Part shown: positions 34,082 through 43,057 of the stretch, in pieces
How positions within the stretch are numbered: position 1 is the stretch's first letter
How the letters are laid out: every line of letters starts with the position of its first letter
Source: UBA6911 sp964481255
GTDB lineage: Bacteria; Acidobacteriota; UBA6911
Direction of reading: 5' to 3'
DNA length: 46,970 bases
NCBI GenBank assembly: GCA_964481255.1
Contig: CAYZTZ010000012.1
Coordinates: 1 to 46,970, forward strand
Notes under the pieces: generated by a model
What the model saw: only the letters and a program-made list of their open reading frames with translations
Database searches by the model: none
What the model was told of the DNA's origin: nothing
Position numbers and translations under genes: made by a program

Positions 34082-34789
34082 ATGGCTTCTCATCCCGTTT
34101 CTCCCGCTTCGCTGCGGCGGCACGAGAACCTTGCTCTGGTGTTTCAGGAAATCCTGGTGGGCAGCGAGCGACTGCGTTCCGGCCGCCAGACGGTTGCCGA
34201 CCCCACCCTCTTCCGCCGGCAGGTGATGGAAGCGCTCAAGGCCGCCGACCGCCAGGCTCGAACCCTCGGTTACAGCGCCGAGGACGTCAAACTTGCCGTC
34301 TTCGCGGTGGTCGCCTACGTGGACGAGTCGGTGCTGAACCTGCGCCTCCCCGTTTTTGCCGACTGGCCGCGAAGGCCGCTCCAGGAGGAGCTCTTCGGCC
34401 ATCACATCGCCGGCGAGGTTTTCTTCCAGAACCTGCAGGAGCTTTTAAGGAGAAACGACTCTCAGGATCTGGCGGACCTTGTGGAGGTCTACCTGATGTG
34501 CCTGCTTCTGGGCTTTGCCGGGCGCTACAGCCTCGGCAGCCGCGGCGAATTGCAGGCGGTCACCCGGGCCGCTTATGAAAAAATCCTGCGGATCCGCGGC
34601 GGGATTGCGCCGTTCTCCCCCTCGTGGGAATTGCCGCCGGAAGCCCCGCAAAAGCCCGGCACGGATCCTGTCGTCAGGAAAATCGGGATTGCCGCCCTGG
34701 CCTGTTTCGCCCTGGCGCTGATACTTTTGATTGTGTTTCAGTTGATCCTCGGCGCCGGAGTATCCGGCCTGAGCGGGCATGCAGGATAG
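34082..34789 (+). CDS. tssL: T6SS membrane protein TssL (DotU/IcmH)
   Basis: This 235-aa inner-membrane protein has the DotU core: YSAEDVKLAVFAVVAYVDE, FADWPRRPLQEELFGHHIAGE, then FFQNLQEL, and DLVEVYLMCLLLGFAGRYSL. A single C-terminal transmembrane helix lies at about 206-228, as usual for TssL. No peptidoglycan-binding OmpA-like domain is attached. The start ATG 34082 has an AAGGAG ribosome site and follows tssK copy 2 after 15 bp. It works with TssM in the trans-envelope complex. Confidence 0.96.
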   Translation: MASHPVSPASLRRHENLALVFQEILVGSERLRSGRQTVADPTLFRRQVMEALKAADRQARTLGYSAEDVKLAVFAVVAYVDESVLNLRLPVFADWPRRPLQEELFGHHIAGEVFFQNLQELLRRNDSQDLADLVEVYLMCLLLGFAGRYSLGSRGELQAVTRAAYEKILRIRGGIAPFSPSWELPPEAPQKPGTDPVVRKIGIAALACFALALILLIVFQLILGAGVSGLSGHAG

Positions 34790-34905
34790 CCGTCCCGGTC
34801 GCCGCTGCCGATTCGGCGGAATGCGCCGGGATTTTTTCCGGGCGCCGGGCCGCGCGGGCCCGCGGAAGCAATGCTTCTTGAACCGCGACACCTGGAGATT
34901 TCGCT

Positions 34906-37900
34906 ATGAGGATCTATTGGGGAGCAGGCGCCGGCCTGATCGCCTATCTGGTTCTGGCCTGGGTTGCGGGAAGCCTCCTGCACCTCGACCGCGCGCGCTT
35001 CTATATCCTGTTCGCCGTTCTTGCGGCCCTGGGCATCGGAGCCACAGCCCTGTTCCTTTGGTTCTGGAAAAAAACGCGCCCGGGAGCCGGCGGCGCCGCC
35101 GGGCCGGTTGAAAAAGACGATGAGATCGACGCGCTGGTCCGCGAGGCGGAAAGCCGGCTGGCCGCATCCCATCTGGCCAAAGGTACCCGGTGGACGCACC
35201 TGCCGATGATTTTTGTAATCGGCGACTCCGGGTCGACCAAGACCAGCACGATTCTGCATTCCGGCCTGGACCCGGAATTGCTCGCGGGAAATGTTTACCA
35301 GGACACGGTGGTTCAGCCGACCCGGCTCGCCAATATCTGGTTTTCGCGCGGCATGATTTTCGTCGAGGCCGGAGGAAAACTCCTCGCCGATCCCCGGCGC
35401 TGGATGCGCCTGCTGGAGCGCCTGCGGCCCGGCAGGCTCCTTTCGGCGGTGCGCGGCGCACAGGCGCCGCGGGCCGCGATCGTTTGCCTGGATGCGGAAA
35501 TCTTCGTGCGCGGCGGGACTGCGGACGCCCTGACCGTAGCTGCCAGAACCCTGCAGAAACGCCTCGTGGAGATGTCGCAGGAATTCGGCATCCGCTTCCC
35601 GGTCTACGTCCTTTTCACCAAAATGAACCGGCTGGCTTTTTTTGAAGATTTCGTCCGCAACCTGAACGAGGCGGAAGCCGGACAGGTCCTGGGCGCCACG
35701 CTCCCTTTGCAGCCGCAGAACAGAAGCGGCGTGTACGCCGAGGAAGAGAGCAGGCGGCTCAGCGCGGCTTTCGATGGGATCTTTTATTCTCTGGCGGATC
35801 AGCGCGTCGCTCTGCTGCCCCGGGAAAACGATCCGCAAAAAATCGCCGCCGCTTATGAATTCCCGCGCGAGTTCCGCAAGCTGCGCAACGGCGTGGTGCA
35901 ATTTCTGGTCGATCTGTGCCGTCCAAGCCAATTGCAGGTCAGTCCGTTCCTGAGGGGATTCTACTTCTCGGGCGTGCGCCCCGTTCTTGTGCAGGATACT
36001 CCGGTGGCGGCTCCCCGGCCTTCCACCGCGCCGCCGACGCCCCTGGAAGCCTCCGGGAGCGCGACAGCTTTTTTCCAGGCAGGGGCGGCTCAGGCTCCGG
36101 CGGCCCCGGTTGCGGCCCCAAGCGCGCGCAAGGTGCCGCAATGGCTCTTCTTAAGCCGCCTTTTCACCGCTGTCATCCTGCAGGACCAGGCCGCTTTGAG
36201 CGCCAGCGGCAGCAGCACCCGGACGAGTTCCCTGCAGCGGGTTCTGCTGGCCTCCGCCGCGGCGTTGTTCCTGATTCTGGCCGTCGGATTTACGGTTTCA
36301 TTTTACGGCAACCGCGCGCTGATCCGCGAGGCTTTGGAGGCGGCCAGGGCGATATCACCAGGCGAGGCCGTCGGCATGAACCTGCCGACGCAGGAAGCGC
36401 TGCTGAAACTGGAAAGTCTCCGGCAAACACTGGCCCGGCTCACCGCATACCAGGACAAAGGCGCCCCTTTCAGGCTCCGCTGGTTCCTCTACACGGGAGA
36501 CGATCTTTATCCGCAAGTGCGCAAACTGTATTATGCGCGCTTCGGACGGCTTCTGTTTTTCCAGACTCAGGGCCGAATGCTCGCAGCGCTGCAGGCGCTC
36601 CCGATCCCGCCCGCGCCCACGGATGAATACGCGTCGACCTACGACACGCTGAAGGCCTATCTCATCACCACGTCGGAATTCAAACGCAGCTCGAAGTGGC
36701 TCTCTCAGGTACTTGCGCAGCGATGGTCCGCGGGACGGTCCGCCGAAAACCTCCTGCCGCTGGCGGTCAAGCACTTCGACTTCTATGCCGAAGACCTTGT
36801 GCGGGGGAATCCTTTCAACGAGAAATACGACTTGGCCGCCGTCGACCGCGCCCGGCTGCACCTGTCGAAATTTTCCGGGATGGAGCAGGTCTATCAGTTC
36901 ATGATCTCGGACGCCTCGCGGCGCGCCAAGAAGATCAACTTCAACGAGCAGTTCCCGGGTTCCGCGGCGGTGGTGATCAATAATGTCGATATTCCCGGCG
37001 CGTTCACCAGGGCCGGATGGGCCCTGATGCAGGAAAACTTAGCCAGGGCGGACCGGTTTTTCGGAGGCGAACGCTGGGTATTGGGCGATTACGCCGTCGC
37101 CAGGCCGGAGCCGGCCAGGATGGAAGAGGCGCTGCGCAACCGCTACGTCGCGGATTACACGGCGAAGTGGCGCGAGTTCATGAACGGCACCAGGGTCGTA
37201 CGCTTCAGCGGGTTGCAGGATGCCGCAAGGAAACTGAACGTGCTTTCCGGCGCGCAAACGCCGCTGATGGCGCTGTTCTGGCTGGCGACCCAGAACACCG
37301 CCCTGAATTCGCCCGGGATGGCGGAGGTTTTTGATTCCGTGCATAAGGTCGTCCCGCCTCCTGCGACCACGGTGCAATACGTCTGGCCGACGAACCAGGA
37401 ATACGTGGGAGCCTTGGCCGCTCTCCAGATGGCCATCAACCAGGTGGCCGAGATGCCGGCTTCGCCCGATCCCAACCGCGCCCTGCCGGTGCGGCAAAGC
37501 GCCGATCAGGCCCGGAATGTCGTCAAAAAAATGGGCTATACCTTCAGGATCGACCCCGAATATCACCTGGAGATGGTCACCACCAGGCTGCTGGAGGCTC
37601 CGATCGATTACGCCGACGCGCTGACCAAAGGAATGGGAGCGGGCGAGATCAACGCCAAGGCGCGCCGCCTTTGCGGAGATTTCGCCGCAATGACCGGCAA
37701 ATTCCCCTTCAACCCCACGGCCGCCGCCGAGGTCACGGTGCAGGAGTTGAACTCCATGTTCCGACCGGCCGGAGGCCGGTTATGGTCCTTTTACAATGAG
37801 ACGCTCCAGGGCCTTCTGACCAAGCAAGGATCTCAATATGTCGCCAATCCCGCGGGCGGCATCCAATTGACCCCCGCTTTTGTCGCCTTCTTCAACAACG

Positions 37901-38361
37901 CCGCCCGCTTTTCCGAGGCCCTTTACCCGGGCGGCGCGGCCGAACCGGCCTTCCGTTATACGCTGCTTCCGCAGCGATCCGATCAAATCAAGGAAATGAG
38001 CCTTACCATCGACGGGCAGACGAGCCGGGGGACCGCCGCAAAACAGCATATCTGGACGGGGTCTCCGTCCCATAGCGTGCGCATCAGCGCCAGGCTTGCC
38101 GGCGGTTCGGACTTCGAATTCCAGAACCGCGAAGGACCCTGGGCGCTGTTCCGGTTCTTTGCGGACGCGGACCGCTGGGGCCAGAGCGGAGACGGATACT
38201 TTCTGGAATGGATCGTGCGGCAGGGCCGCGAAGGACGCCCGGTCCTGGTAAGCGGCAAGGAACTGACCTATCGTTTTATGGTGGATACGGGAGGGGCCGC
38301 GCCGGTTTTCCAGAAAGATTTTCTCATCGGTCTGCGCTGCGTCTCGCAGGCGGCCCGGTAA
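34906..38361 (+). CDS. tssM: T6SS membrane protein TssM (IcmF)
   Basis: This 1151-aa inner-membrane protein has two N-terminal transmembrane helices (about 6-25 and 33-54), a cytoplasmic part and a third helix at about 446-468, followed by a large periplasmic part. The cytoplasmic domain carries a P-loop-like GDSGSTKT (106-113) with Thr before the Lys, unlike the usual GKT. DAEIFVRGGTADALTVAART and FPVYVLFTKMNRLAFFEDF are IcmF segments. A Pro/Ala-rich insert (~365-400) precedes the third helix. The C-terminal half includes the TssM-type beta domain near the end. Its start lies 116 bp after tssL. Confidence 0.95.
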   Translation: MRIYWGAGAGLIAYLVLAWVAGSLLHLDRARFYILFAVLAALGIGATALFLWFWKKTRPGAGGAAGPVEKDDEIDALVREAESRLAASHLAKGTRWTHLPMIFVIGDSGSTKTSTILHSGLDPELLAGNVYQDTVVQPTRLANIWFSRGMIFVEAGGKLLADPRRWMRLLERLRPGRLLSAVRGAQAPRAAIVCLDAEIFVRGGTADALTVAARTLQKRLVEMSQEFGIRFPVYVLFTKMNRLAFFEDFVRNLNEAEAGQVLGATLPLQPQNRSGVYAEEESRRLSAAFDGIFYSLADQRVALLPRENDPQKIAAAYEFPREFRKLRNGVVQFLVDLCRPSQLQVSPFLRGFYFSGVRPVLVQDTPVAAPRPSTAPPTPLEASGSATAFFQAGAAQAPAAPVAAPSARKVPQWLFLSRLFTAVILQDQAALSASGSSTRTSSLQRVLLASAAALFLILAVGFTVSFYGNRALIREALEAARAISPGEAVGMNLPTQEALLKLESLRQTLARLTAYQDKGAPFRLRWFLYTGDDLYPQVRKLYYARFGRLLFFQTQGRMLAALQALPIPPAPTDEYASTYDTLKAYLITTSEFKRSSKWLSQVLAQRWSAGRSAENLLPLAVKHFDFYAEDLVRGNPFNEKYDLAAVDRARLHLSKFSGMEQVYQFMISDASRRAKKINFNEQFPGSAAVVINNVDIPGAFTRAGWALMQENLARADRFFGGERWVLGDYAVARPEPARMEEALRNRYVADYTAKWREFMNGTRVVRFSGLQDAARKLNVLSGAQTPLMALFWLATQNTALNSPGMAEVFDSVHKVVPPPATTVQYVWPTNQEYVGALAALQMAINQVAEMPASPDPNRALPVRQSADQARNVVKKMGYTFRIDPEYHLEMVTTRLLEAPIDYADALTKGMGAGEINAKARRLCGDFAAMTGKFPFNPTAAAEVTVQELNSMFRPAGGRLWSFYNETLQGLLTKQGSQYVANPAGGIQLTPAFVAFFNNAARFSEALYPGGAAEPAFRYTLLPQRSDQIKEMSLTIDGQTSRGTAAKQHIWTGSPSHSVRISARLAGGSDFEFQNREGPWALFRFFADADRWGQSGDGYFLEWIVRQGREGRPVLVSGKELTYRFMVDTGGAAPVFQKDFLIGLRCVSQAAR

Positions 38362-38662
38362 ATCCGCAATCCGGAAGCCGGCAATCCAATGCCCGCAGCC
38401 CGTGCAATCGTCTTCCCTCTTGTTCCCAAATACCGGACTGCGCCCGTCCCGCCTGCCGATTGTTTTCCGCAGGCTTGGGAGCCGGCCTCGACACGCCTGC
38501 TGAAGACTATGGCACGGCGTCCGATAAGTGCTTCAGGGATATTGACTCCCAACGGGCGGCCGGCTGCGCCCGATCCGTGGGAGGAGTCCTATGGGCGGGC
38601 GCGAGATTATGGCGGCGGAGGCCGAAATTGCTTATAATCTGGCGAAAACAAGGAGAAACACC
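38362..38662. other. Intergenic region after tssM
   Basis: About 300 bp with no convincing gene. A perfect -10 hexamer TATAAT stands at 38633-38638, 25 bp upstream of the CsgG-like start, but no -35 is visible. No T-tailed terminator was seen after tssM. Confidence 0.4.
38633..38638 (+). promoter_or_regulatory. TATAAT -10 box before csgG-like gene
   Basis: This is an exact consensus -10. It would start transcription near 38645, just ahead of the AAGGAG ribosome site at 38650-38655. A matching -35 is lacking, so an activator or weak promoter is implied. Confidence 0.35.
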
Positions 38663-39631
38663 ATGCGACGCTTGCTTTTGGGGATCACCCTTCTGTGCAT
38701 TACGGCTCCCTCGGCAACGGCTCAAACCAAACCGCGCGTCGCCGTCATGAATTTCGACTACGCGACGGTCCGGGATGTCAGTGCGGCCCTGTTCGGCACC
38801 GACGTCGATATCGGCAAGGGAGTTACGGATCTGCTGGTTGAAAAGCTGGTTAACGGCGGCGCTTTTTCGGTCATTGAGCGCAATGCAATCGACACCATCC
38901 TTGCCGAGCAGAATCTCTCCAACAGCGATCGTTTCGACGCCAACTCCGCCGCGAAAATCGGGCGTCTTCTGGGCGTGGACGCGATTATTATCGGCAGCAT
39001 CACTCAATTCGGACGCGACGACAAGAGCACGAACATCGGCGGCGGCGCGGTCGGCGGCATTACGCGCCGCTTCGGCATCGGCGGAGTGGGCAAGAAGGAA
39101 TCCAAGGCCGTCGTTTCCGTTACCGCACGCGTCATCCACACGGACACGGCCGAGATTTTGAGCGTCGCCACGGGCAAAGGGGAGTCCAAGCGCTCCGGTA
39201 CGACCCTGCTGGGCGCCGGCGGGAGTTCCGAAGCCGCGGCCGGCGGCGTTGTCGACATGAGGAGCAGCAACTTCGCCGGCACCCTTTTGGGAGAGGCGGT
39301 GGCCGAAGCGGTCGGCGCCGTGGCGGAACAACTCCAAGCCAAAGCGGGGCAACTGCCGGCGCGCGCCGTGAAAATTGAAGGACTGGTGGCCGACGCCACG
39401 GGCGCCGAACTGGTCTTGAACGTCGGCAGCAGGGCGGGAGTCAAGGTGGGCGATCGACTGAAGGTTGTTCGAACCGGGCGCGAAATCCGCGATCCCGATT
39501 CCGGCAAGGTCATCCGGCGCGTGGAAGAAGCGCTGGGCGAGGTGGTCATTACCGACGTCGACGAACTGTCCGCCGTCGGGAAGTATAACGGGACCTCTCC
39601 CGCAAAAGTCGGGGACCGTGTCCATAACTAG
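38663..39631 (+). CDS. Exported CsgG-family protein
   Basis: This 322-aa protein has a signal peptide (MRRLLLGITLLCITAPSATA, cut before QTKPR). The cleavage site looks like signal peptidase I with no proper lipobox, unlike lipidated CsgG. The mature part has RVAVMNFDYATVRD, GVTDLLVEKLVNGGAFSVIE and GVDAIIIGSITQFG, the CsgG nucleotide-fold core. The C-terminal part (~230-320) has VLNVGSRAGVKVGDRLKVV, a small beta domain. Its role here is unknown; CsgG relatives act at the outer membrane. The start ATG 38663 has AAGGAG. It is 11 bp before the kinase gene, so it is probably cotranscribed with the two kinases. Confidence 0.9.
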   Translation: MRRLLLGITLLCITAPSATAQTKPRVAVMNFDYATVRDVSAALFGTDVDIGKGVTDLLVEKLVNGGAFSVIERNAIDTILAEQNLSNSDRFDANSAAKIGRLLGVDAIIIGSITQFGRDDKSTNIGGGAVGGITRRFGIGGVGKKESKAVVSVTARVIHTDTAEILSVATGKGESKRSGTTLLGAGGSSEAAAGGVVDMRSSNFAGTLLGEAVAEAVGAVAEQLQAKAGQLPARAVKIEGLVADATGAELVLNVGSRAGVKVGDRLKVVRTGREIRDPDSGKVIRRVEEALGEVVITDVDELSAVGKYNGTSPAKVGDRVHN

Positions 39632-39642
39632 GCAGGTGGCCA

Positions 39643-41244
39643 ATGAACTATGAAATCGGTGCTCGGGTCGGCGACTACGAGATCCTGGCGATCCTGGGTG
39701 CCGGAGGGATGGGGCGCGTTTACAAGGTGCGCAACATTCTGTCCGACCGCGTGGAAGCCATGAAAGTCCTTCTCCCCGACCTTGCCGGCAACCCCGGTCT
39801 TGCGGACCGGTTCATGCGCGAAATCAAGGTGCAGGCGAGCCTGGATCATCCGAACATCGCCGCGCTGTACGCGGCGCTCCGGCTGGAAAACCAGTTGATC
39901 ATGCTGATGGAGTATATCGAAGGCACAACGCTTGAAAAGATGATGGAAGCCGCGCCGGTGCCCATCGAGAAAGCGGCCGACTACATGAGCCAGGTGCTCT
40001 CCGCGCTTTCCTATGCGCATGCCCGGGGCGTCGTGCACCGCGACCTGAAACCCGGCAACATAATGATTACCCCTTCCGGCGCGGTCAAGCTGATGGACTT
40101 CGGCATCGCCAAAATGGCTGCGGACCGCAAACTCACTCAAACGGGGAGCACCGTGGGATCGCTGTATTACATGTCTCCGGAACAAATCAAGGGCGTCCTG
40201 GACCTGGATCCGCGCTCGGATATTTATTCGCTCGGCGTCACGCTCTACGAAGTCGTCACGGGAGCGCGGCCTTTTCAAGGGGACAGCGAATATTCCATCA
40301 TGGCCGCCCATCTGGAGAAAAACCCTCCGCCCCCGATCCAGGTCTCTCCCAACCTCCCTGCCGGCCTGAGCGAAATCATCATGCAGGCGCTCGAGAAGGA
40401 TCCGGCAAGGCGCTTTCAGACGGCGGACGCGTTCCGTAACGCGCTGCGGCATGTCTTCCAACCGGCCCCTGGGCCCGGAATCGCGGCCGCTTCCGCGGCA
40501 AAGGCCGCGCCGCAAGCGACGATCCCGCCTCCCGCGGCCGCCCGCCCGCGCCGGGGTTTGTGGATCACCATCGGCGCGCTGATCGTTCTAGCCGTCCTTG
40601 CGGTCGTGGCCATTCAGATTCCCAAATTCCGGCAAACGGCGGCCGAACCCGCTCCTGCGGCTGGATCGGAAACCGCACCGCAACCCTCTGAAATGATCGC
40701 GCCGGCCGGGGAGTCCCGGGCTCCGGAAGCGGCTGCACCCGCACAGGGATCTGCCGGGGCTCCGGCGACCGAAGCCGTGCCGTCCGCGCGCCCGGAGAGC
40801 GTCCTGGATCTGTCTGCGCTGCGGAAACCCGCGGTCCGGCCTGCCTCTGCCGGCGGCGGGACCCAGGCGCCGGCGCAGCCGCCTGTCACCGCCCGGCCTG
40901 CTCCGGATCGTCCGATGGAAGCGCCTGCGCCGTCCGCGGAGGTTCCCGCGGTTCCCCCGGAAGACGCCGCAGCCGCCGCGCAGATGGAAGAGATCCGCAA
41001 GCAGCTGGATCTGCTGAATATCCGCATGGATACGATCAAAGCCGGCCTGGAAAATCTGCGGCGCCAGCAGGCGGCTTCCGGCCTCGGTTTGCGAGCCGAT
41101 ATGGCGAATGCCGCGCAGAGGATGGAATATTACTGCGGCCTGGCGGAGACAGCCCTTCAAAAGCGCGATCCGCAGGGAGCGAAAAAGAATCTCGATCTCG
41201 CAGAGCGGGAAGCAAGCAAGCTGGAGAGTTTCCTGGGCCGCTGA
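39643..41244 (+). CDS. Transmembrane Ser/Thr kinase (PpkA-like)
   Basis: This 533-aa protein has an intact Hanks-type kinase domain (residues ~10-275): glycine loop LGAGGMGRV (18-26), K41 in VEAMKVL, catalytic VVHRDLKPGN with D134, and MDFGIAK with D152. A transmembrane helix lies at ~305-325. The outer part is Pro/Ala-rich and ends in a coiled-coil-like helix (EEIRKQLDLLNIRM onward). Topology places the kinase in the cytoplasm. It is comparable to PpkA, which switches on H1-type T6SS by phosphorylating Fha. Here no Fha gene is seen. It starts 11 bp after the CsgG-like gene with an AGGTGG site. Confidence 0.93.
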   Translation: MNYEIGARVGDYEILAILGAGGMGRVYKVRNILSDRVEAMKVLLPDLAGNPGLADRFMREIKVQASLDHPNIAALYAALRLENQLIMLMEYIEGTTLEKMMEAAPVPIEKAADYMSQVLSALSYAHARGVVHRDLKPGNIMITPSGAVKLMDFGIAKMAADRKLTQTGSTVGSLYYMSPEQIKGVLDLDPRSDIYSLGVTLYEVVTGARPFQGDSEYSIMAAHLEKNPPPPIQVSPNLPAGLSEIIMQALEKDPARRFQTADAFRNALRHVFQPAPGPGIAAASAAKAAPQATIPPPAAARPRRGLWITIGALIVLAVLAVVAIQIPKFRQTAAEPAPAAGSETAPQPSEMIAPAGESRAPEAAAPAQGSAGAPATEAVPSARPESVLDLSALRKPAVRPASAGGGTQAPAQPPVTARPAPDRPMEAPAPSAEVPAVPPEDAAAAAQMEEIRKQLDLLNIRMDTIKAGLENLRRQQAASGLGLRADMANAAQRMEYYCGLAETALQKRDPQGAKKNLDLAEREASKLESFLGR

Positions 41245-41435
41245 GGCTTCTTCCCCCGGATGGTCCTGGAGCGAATGCGCCTGAAGCTGCTTTGCTGCAA
41301 GCAGCCGACGGTCCCCGCTACCAGGCAGTCTCCAGAGCAGGCCGGGGCCCGCTTCTGCAGCGACGACACCCGGGCGAACGCGGCCGATGGAAATAGTAAT
41401 CGGAACTGCAACCGGGACCGGAGCGCAGCAACCGC

Positions 41436-43049
41436 ATGGAAAACCCCAAACGCATCGGGAAATACGAATTGGAGGAACTGCTGGGCGGCGGCATGTCTCA
41501 GGTCTACCGGGCACGCGATACCGTCATCGGCCGAACCGTCGCCATCAAGATCCTGACCGCCGAGGCTTCAAAGGACCCGGAGGCCAAGGCCAGGTTCCTG
41601 CGCGAAGCGCAAATGGCGGGGAACCTCGCCCATGAAAACGTCATGAGCGTTTACGATTTCGGCGAAGCCGACGGGCGCCCGTTCATGGTGATGGAGTTTC
41701 TGCGGGGCGAAGACCTGCGCAGCAGGATCAAAAGCGGCCGGGTCGGCGACAGGACGGCCCGGCTTCAAATCGCGCTCCAGATCGCCCGGGCGCTCGAATA
41801 TATCCATAATCAGAATATCGTTCACCGCGACATCAAACCGGAAAACATCCATATCCATACCTCCGGCACGGTGAAGCTGATGGACTTCGGGATCGCCAAA
41901 ACCCACGAGCTCAGCCTGACCCAACCGGGACTCACCCTGGGCACGCCTTATTACATGGCGCCCGAGCAGGTCCTGGGAAAGGAGATCACGCACCTCGCCG
42001 ATATCTACGCCTTCGGCATTCTTCTGTTTGAGCTGATGACCGGCGACAAGCCTCTCTCGGGAGACACGGTGGAGCAGCTTTTTTATAAGATACTGAACGA
42101 ACCGGTTGACCTGACGCCGCTTCGCCTGCAAGGTTGTCCCGAAAACATCGTCTCCCTGATCGCTCGATGCGTCGCCAAGAATGCCGCCGAGCGTCCGCAG
42201 AGCATGAACGAGGTGCAACGGGAGATCGAGCGGGCGCTGGAGCCGGAGAAACCGCGGCTTCCCGCCGGGAAGCCGGCGCAAAGACGCCGGGGCCTGATCG
42301 CCGCCGCGGCCGCCCTTGCGGTGCTGGCGATCGCGGTGACGCTTTTCTTCGCCTGGCGCAAAGAAGCGGTCGTCGCTTTGCCGCCCCCCGCCAGGGAATG
42401 GAATGCGACGCTGCAAACTCCCACGGGAGAGATGGTACTCGTGAAGCCTGCGGTCGGGTCTCCTTTTTACATGGACCGGACCGAAGTCACCAATGAGGCC
42501 TACAGCCGATTTTGCTCCGAGCGCGGCCGTCCGCTTCCGCCCGGGTTCGCGCACGAGCGGCCGGATTTTCCGGTCGTCAACATTACGATCGTCGATGCCC
42601 GGGAGTTTGCCAAGTGGGCCGGCAAGCGGCTGCCCACCAGGGCCGAGTGGGAAGCGGCCGCGCGCGGCAAGGACGGCCGTGCCTATCCCTGGGGCAACGG
42701 CCACGATCCGTCGCTGGCGAACGTGTCGGACAACCCGACGCTGACGACCCGTGCGCTGATGCCGGTCCATTCGTTCGAGCAGGGAGCCGGTCCCTACGGG
42801 ACCCTTCAAATGGCGGGCAATGTCTGGGAGTTCGTCGATGAACTCGTGACTCCCAGCCCCGGCGCTTTACGGGCATTTGCCGCACTGCTGTCGCCCCCGC
42901 CGACGGCCGACGAACCGTGGTATACGATCCAGGGCGGAGCCTATAATGTCCCGCTGATTCAAAATGCCGCGTTCGAATGGAGTGCCGTGCCCGCCCGTTT
43001 CCGTCGTCCCGACATCGGTTTCCGCTGTGTCAAGGACCCGGGAAATTAG
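41436..43049 (+). CDS. Ser/Thr kinase fused to FGE/SUMF1 domain
   Basis: This 537-aa protein has a Hanks-type kinase domain (~8-270), with LGGGMSQVY, K38 in VAIK, HRDIKPEN with D132 and MDFGIAK with D150. A transmembrane helix lies at ~286-306. The C-terminal ~210 residues form an FGE-sulfatase/SUMF1-type domain: MYVLV-like start MVLVKPAVG, FYMDRTEVTNEAY, WAGKRLPTRAEWEAAARG, YPWGN, and GFRCVKD. The redox cysteines of true formylglycine-generating enzyme are not evident, so it is probably a sensory or binding domain. In the H1 T6SS, TagR is a separate FGE-like periplasmic activator of the kinase PpkA. This gene joins both in one chain. A 191-bp gap separates it from the first kinase. Confidence 0.92.
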   Translation: MENPKRIGKYELEELLGGGMSQVYRARDTVIGRTVAIKILTAEASKDPEAKARFLREAQMAGNLAHENVMSVYDFGEADGRPFMVMEFLRGEDLRSRIKSGRVGDRTARLQIALQIARALEYIHNQNIVHRDIKPENIHIHTSGTVKLMDFGIAKTHELSLTQPGLTLGTPYYMAPEQVLGKEITHLADIYAFGILLFELMTGDKPLSGDTVEQLFYKILNEPVDLTPLRLQGCPENIVSLIARCVAKNAAERPQSMNEVQREIERALEPEKPRLPAGKPAQRRRGLIAAAAALAVLAIAVTLFFAWRKEAVVALPPPAREWNATLQTPTGEMVLVKPAVGSPFYMDRTEVTNEAYSRFCSERGRPLPPGFAHERPDFPVVNITIVDAREFAKWAGKRLPTRAEWEAAARGKDGRAYPWGNGHDPSLANVSDNPTLTTRALMPVHSFEQGAGPYGTLQMAGNVWEFVDELVTPSPGALRAFAALLSPPPTADEPWYTIQGGAYNVPLIQNAAFEWSAVPARFRRPDIGFRCVKDPGN

Positions 43050-43057
43050 CGGCGTCT

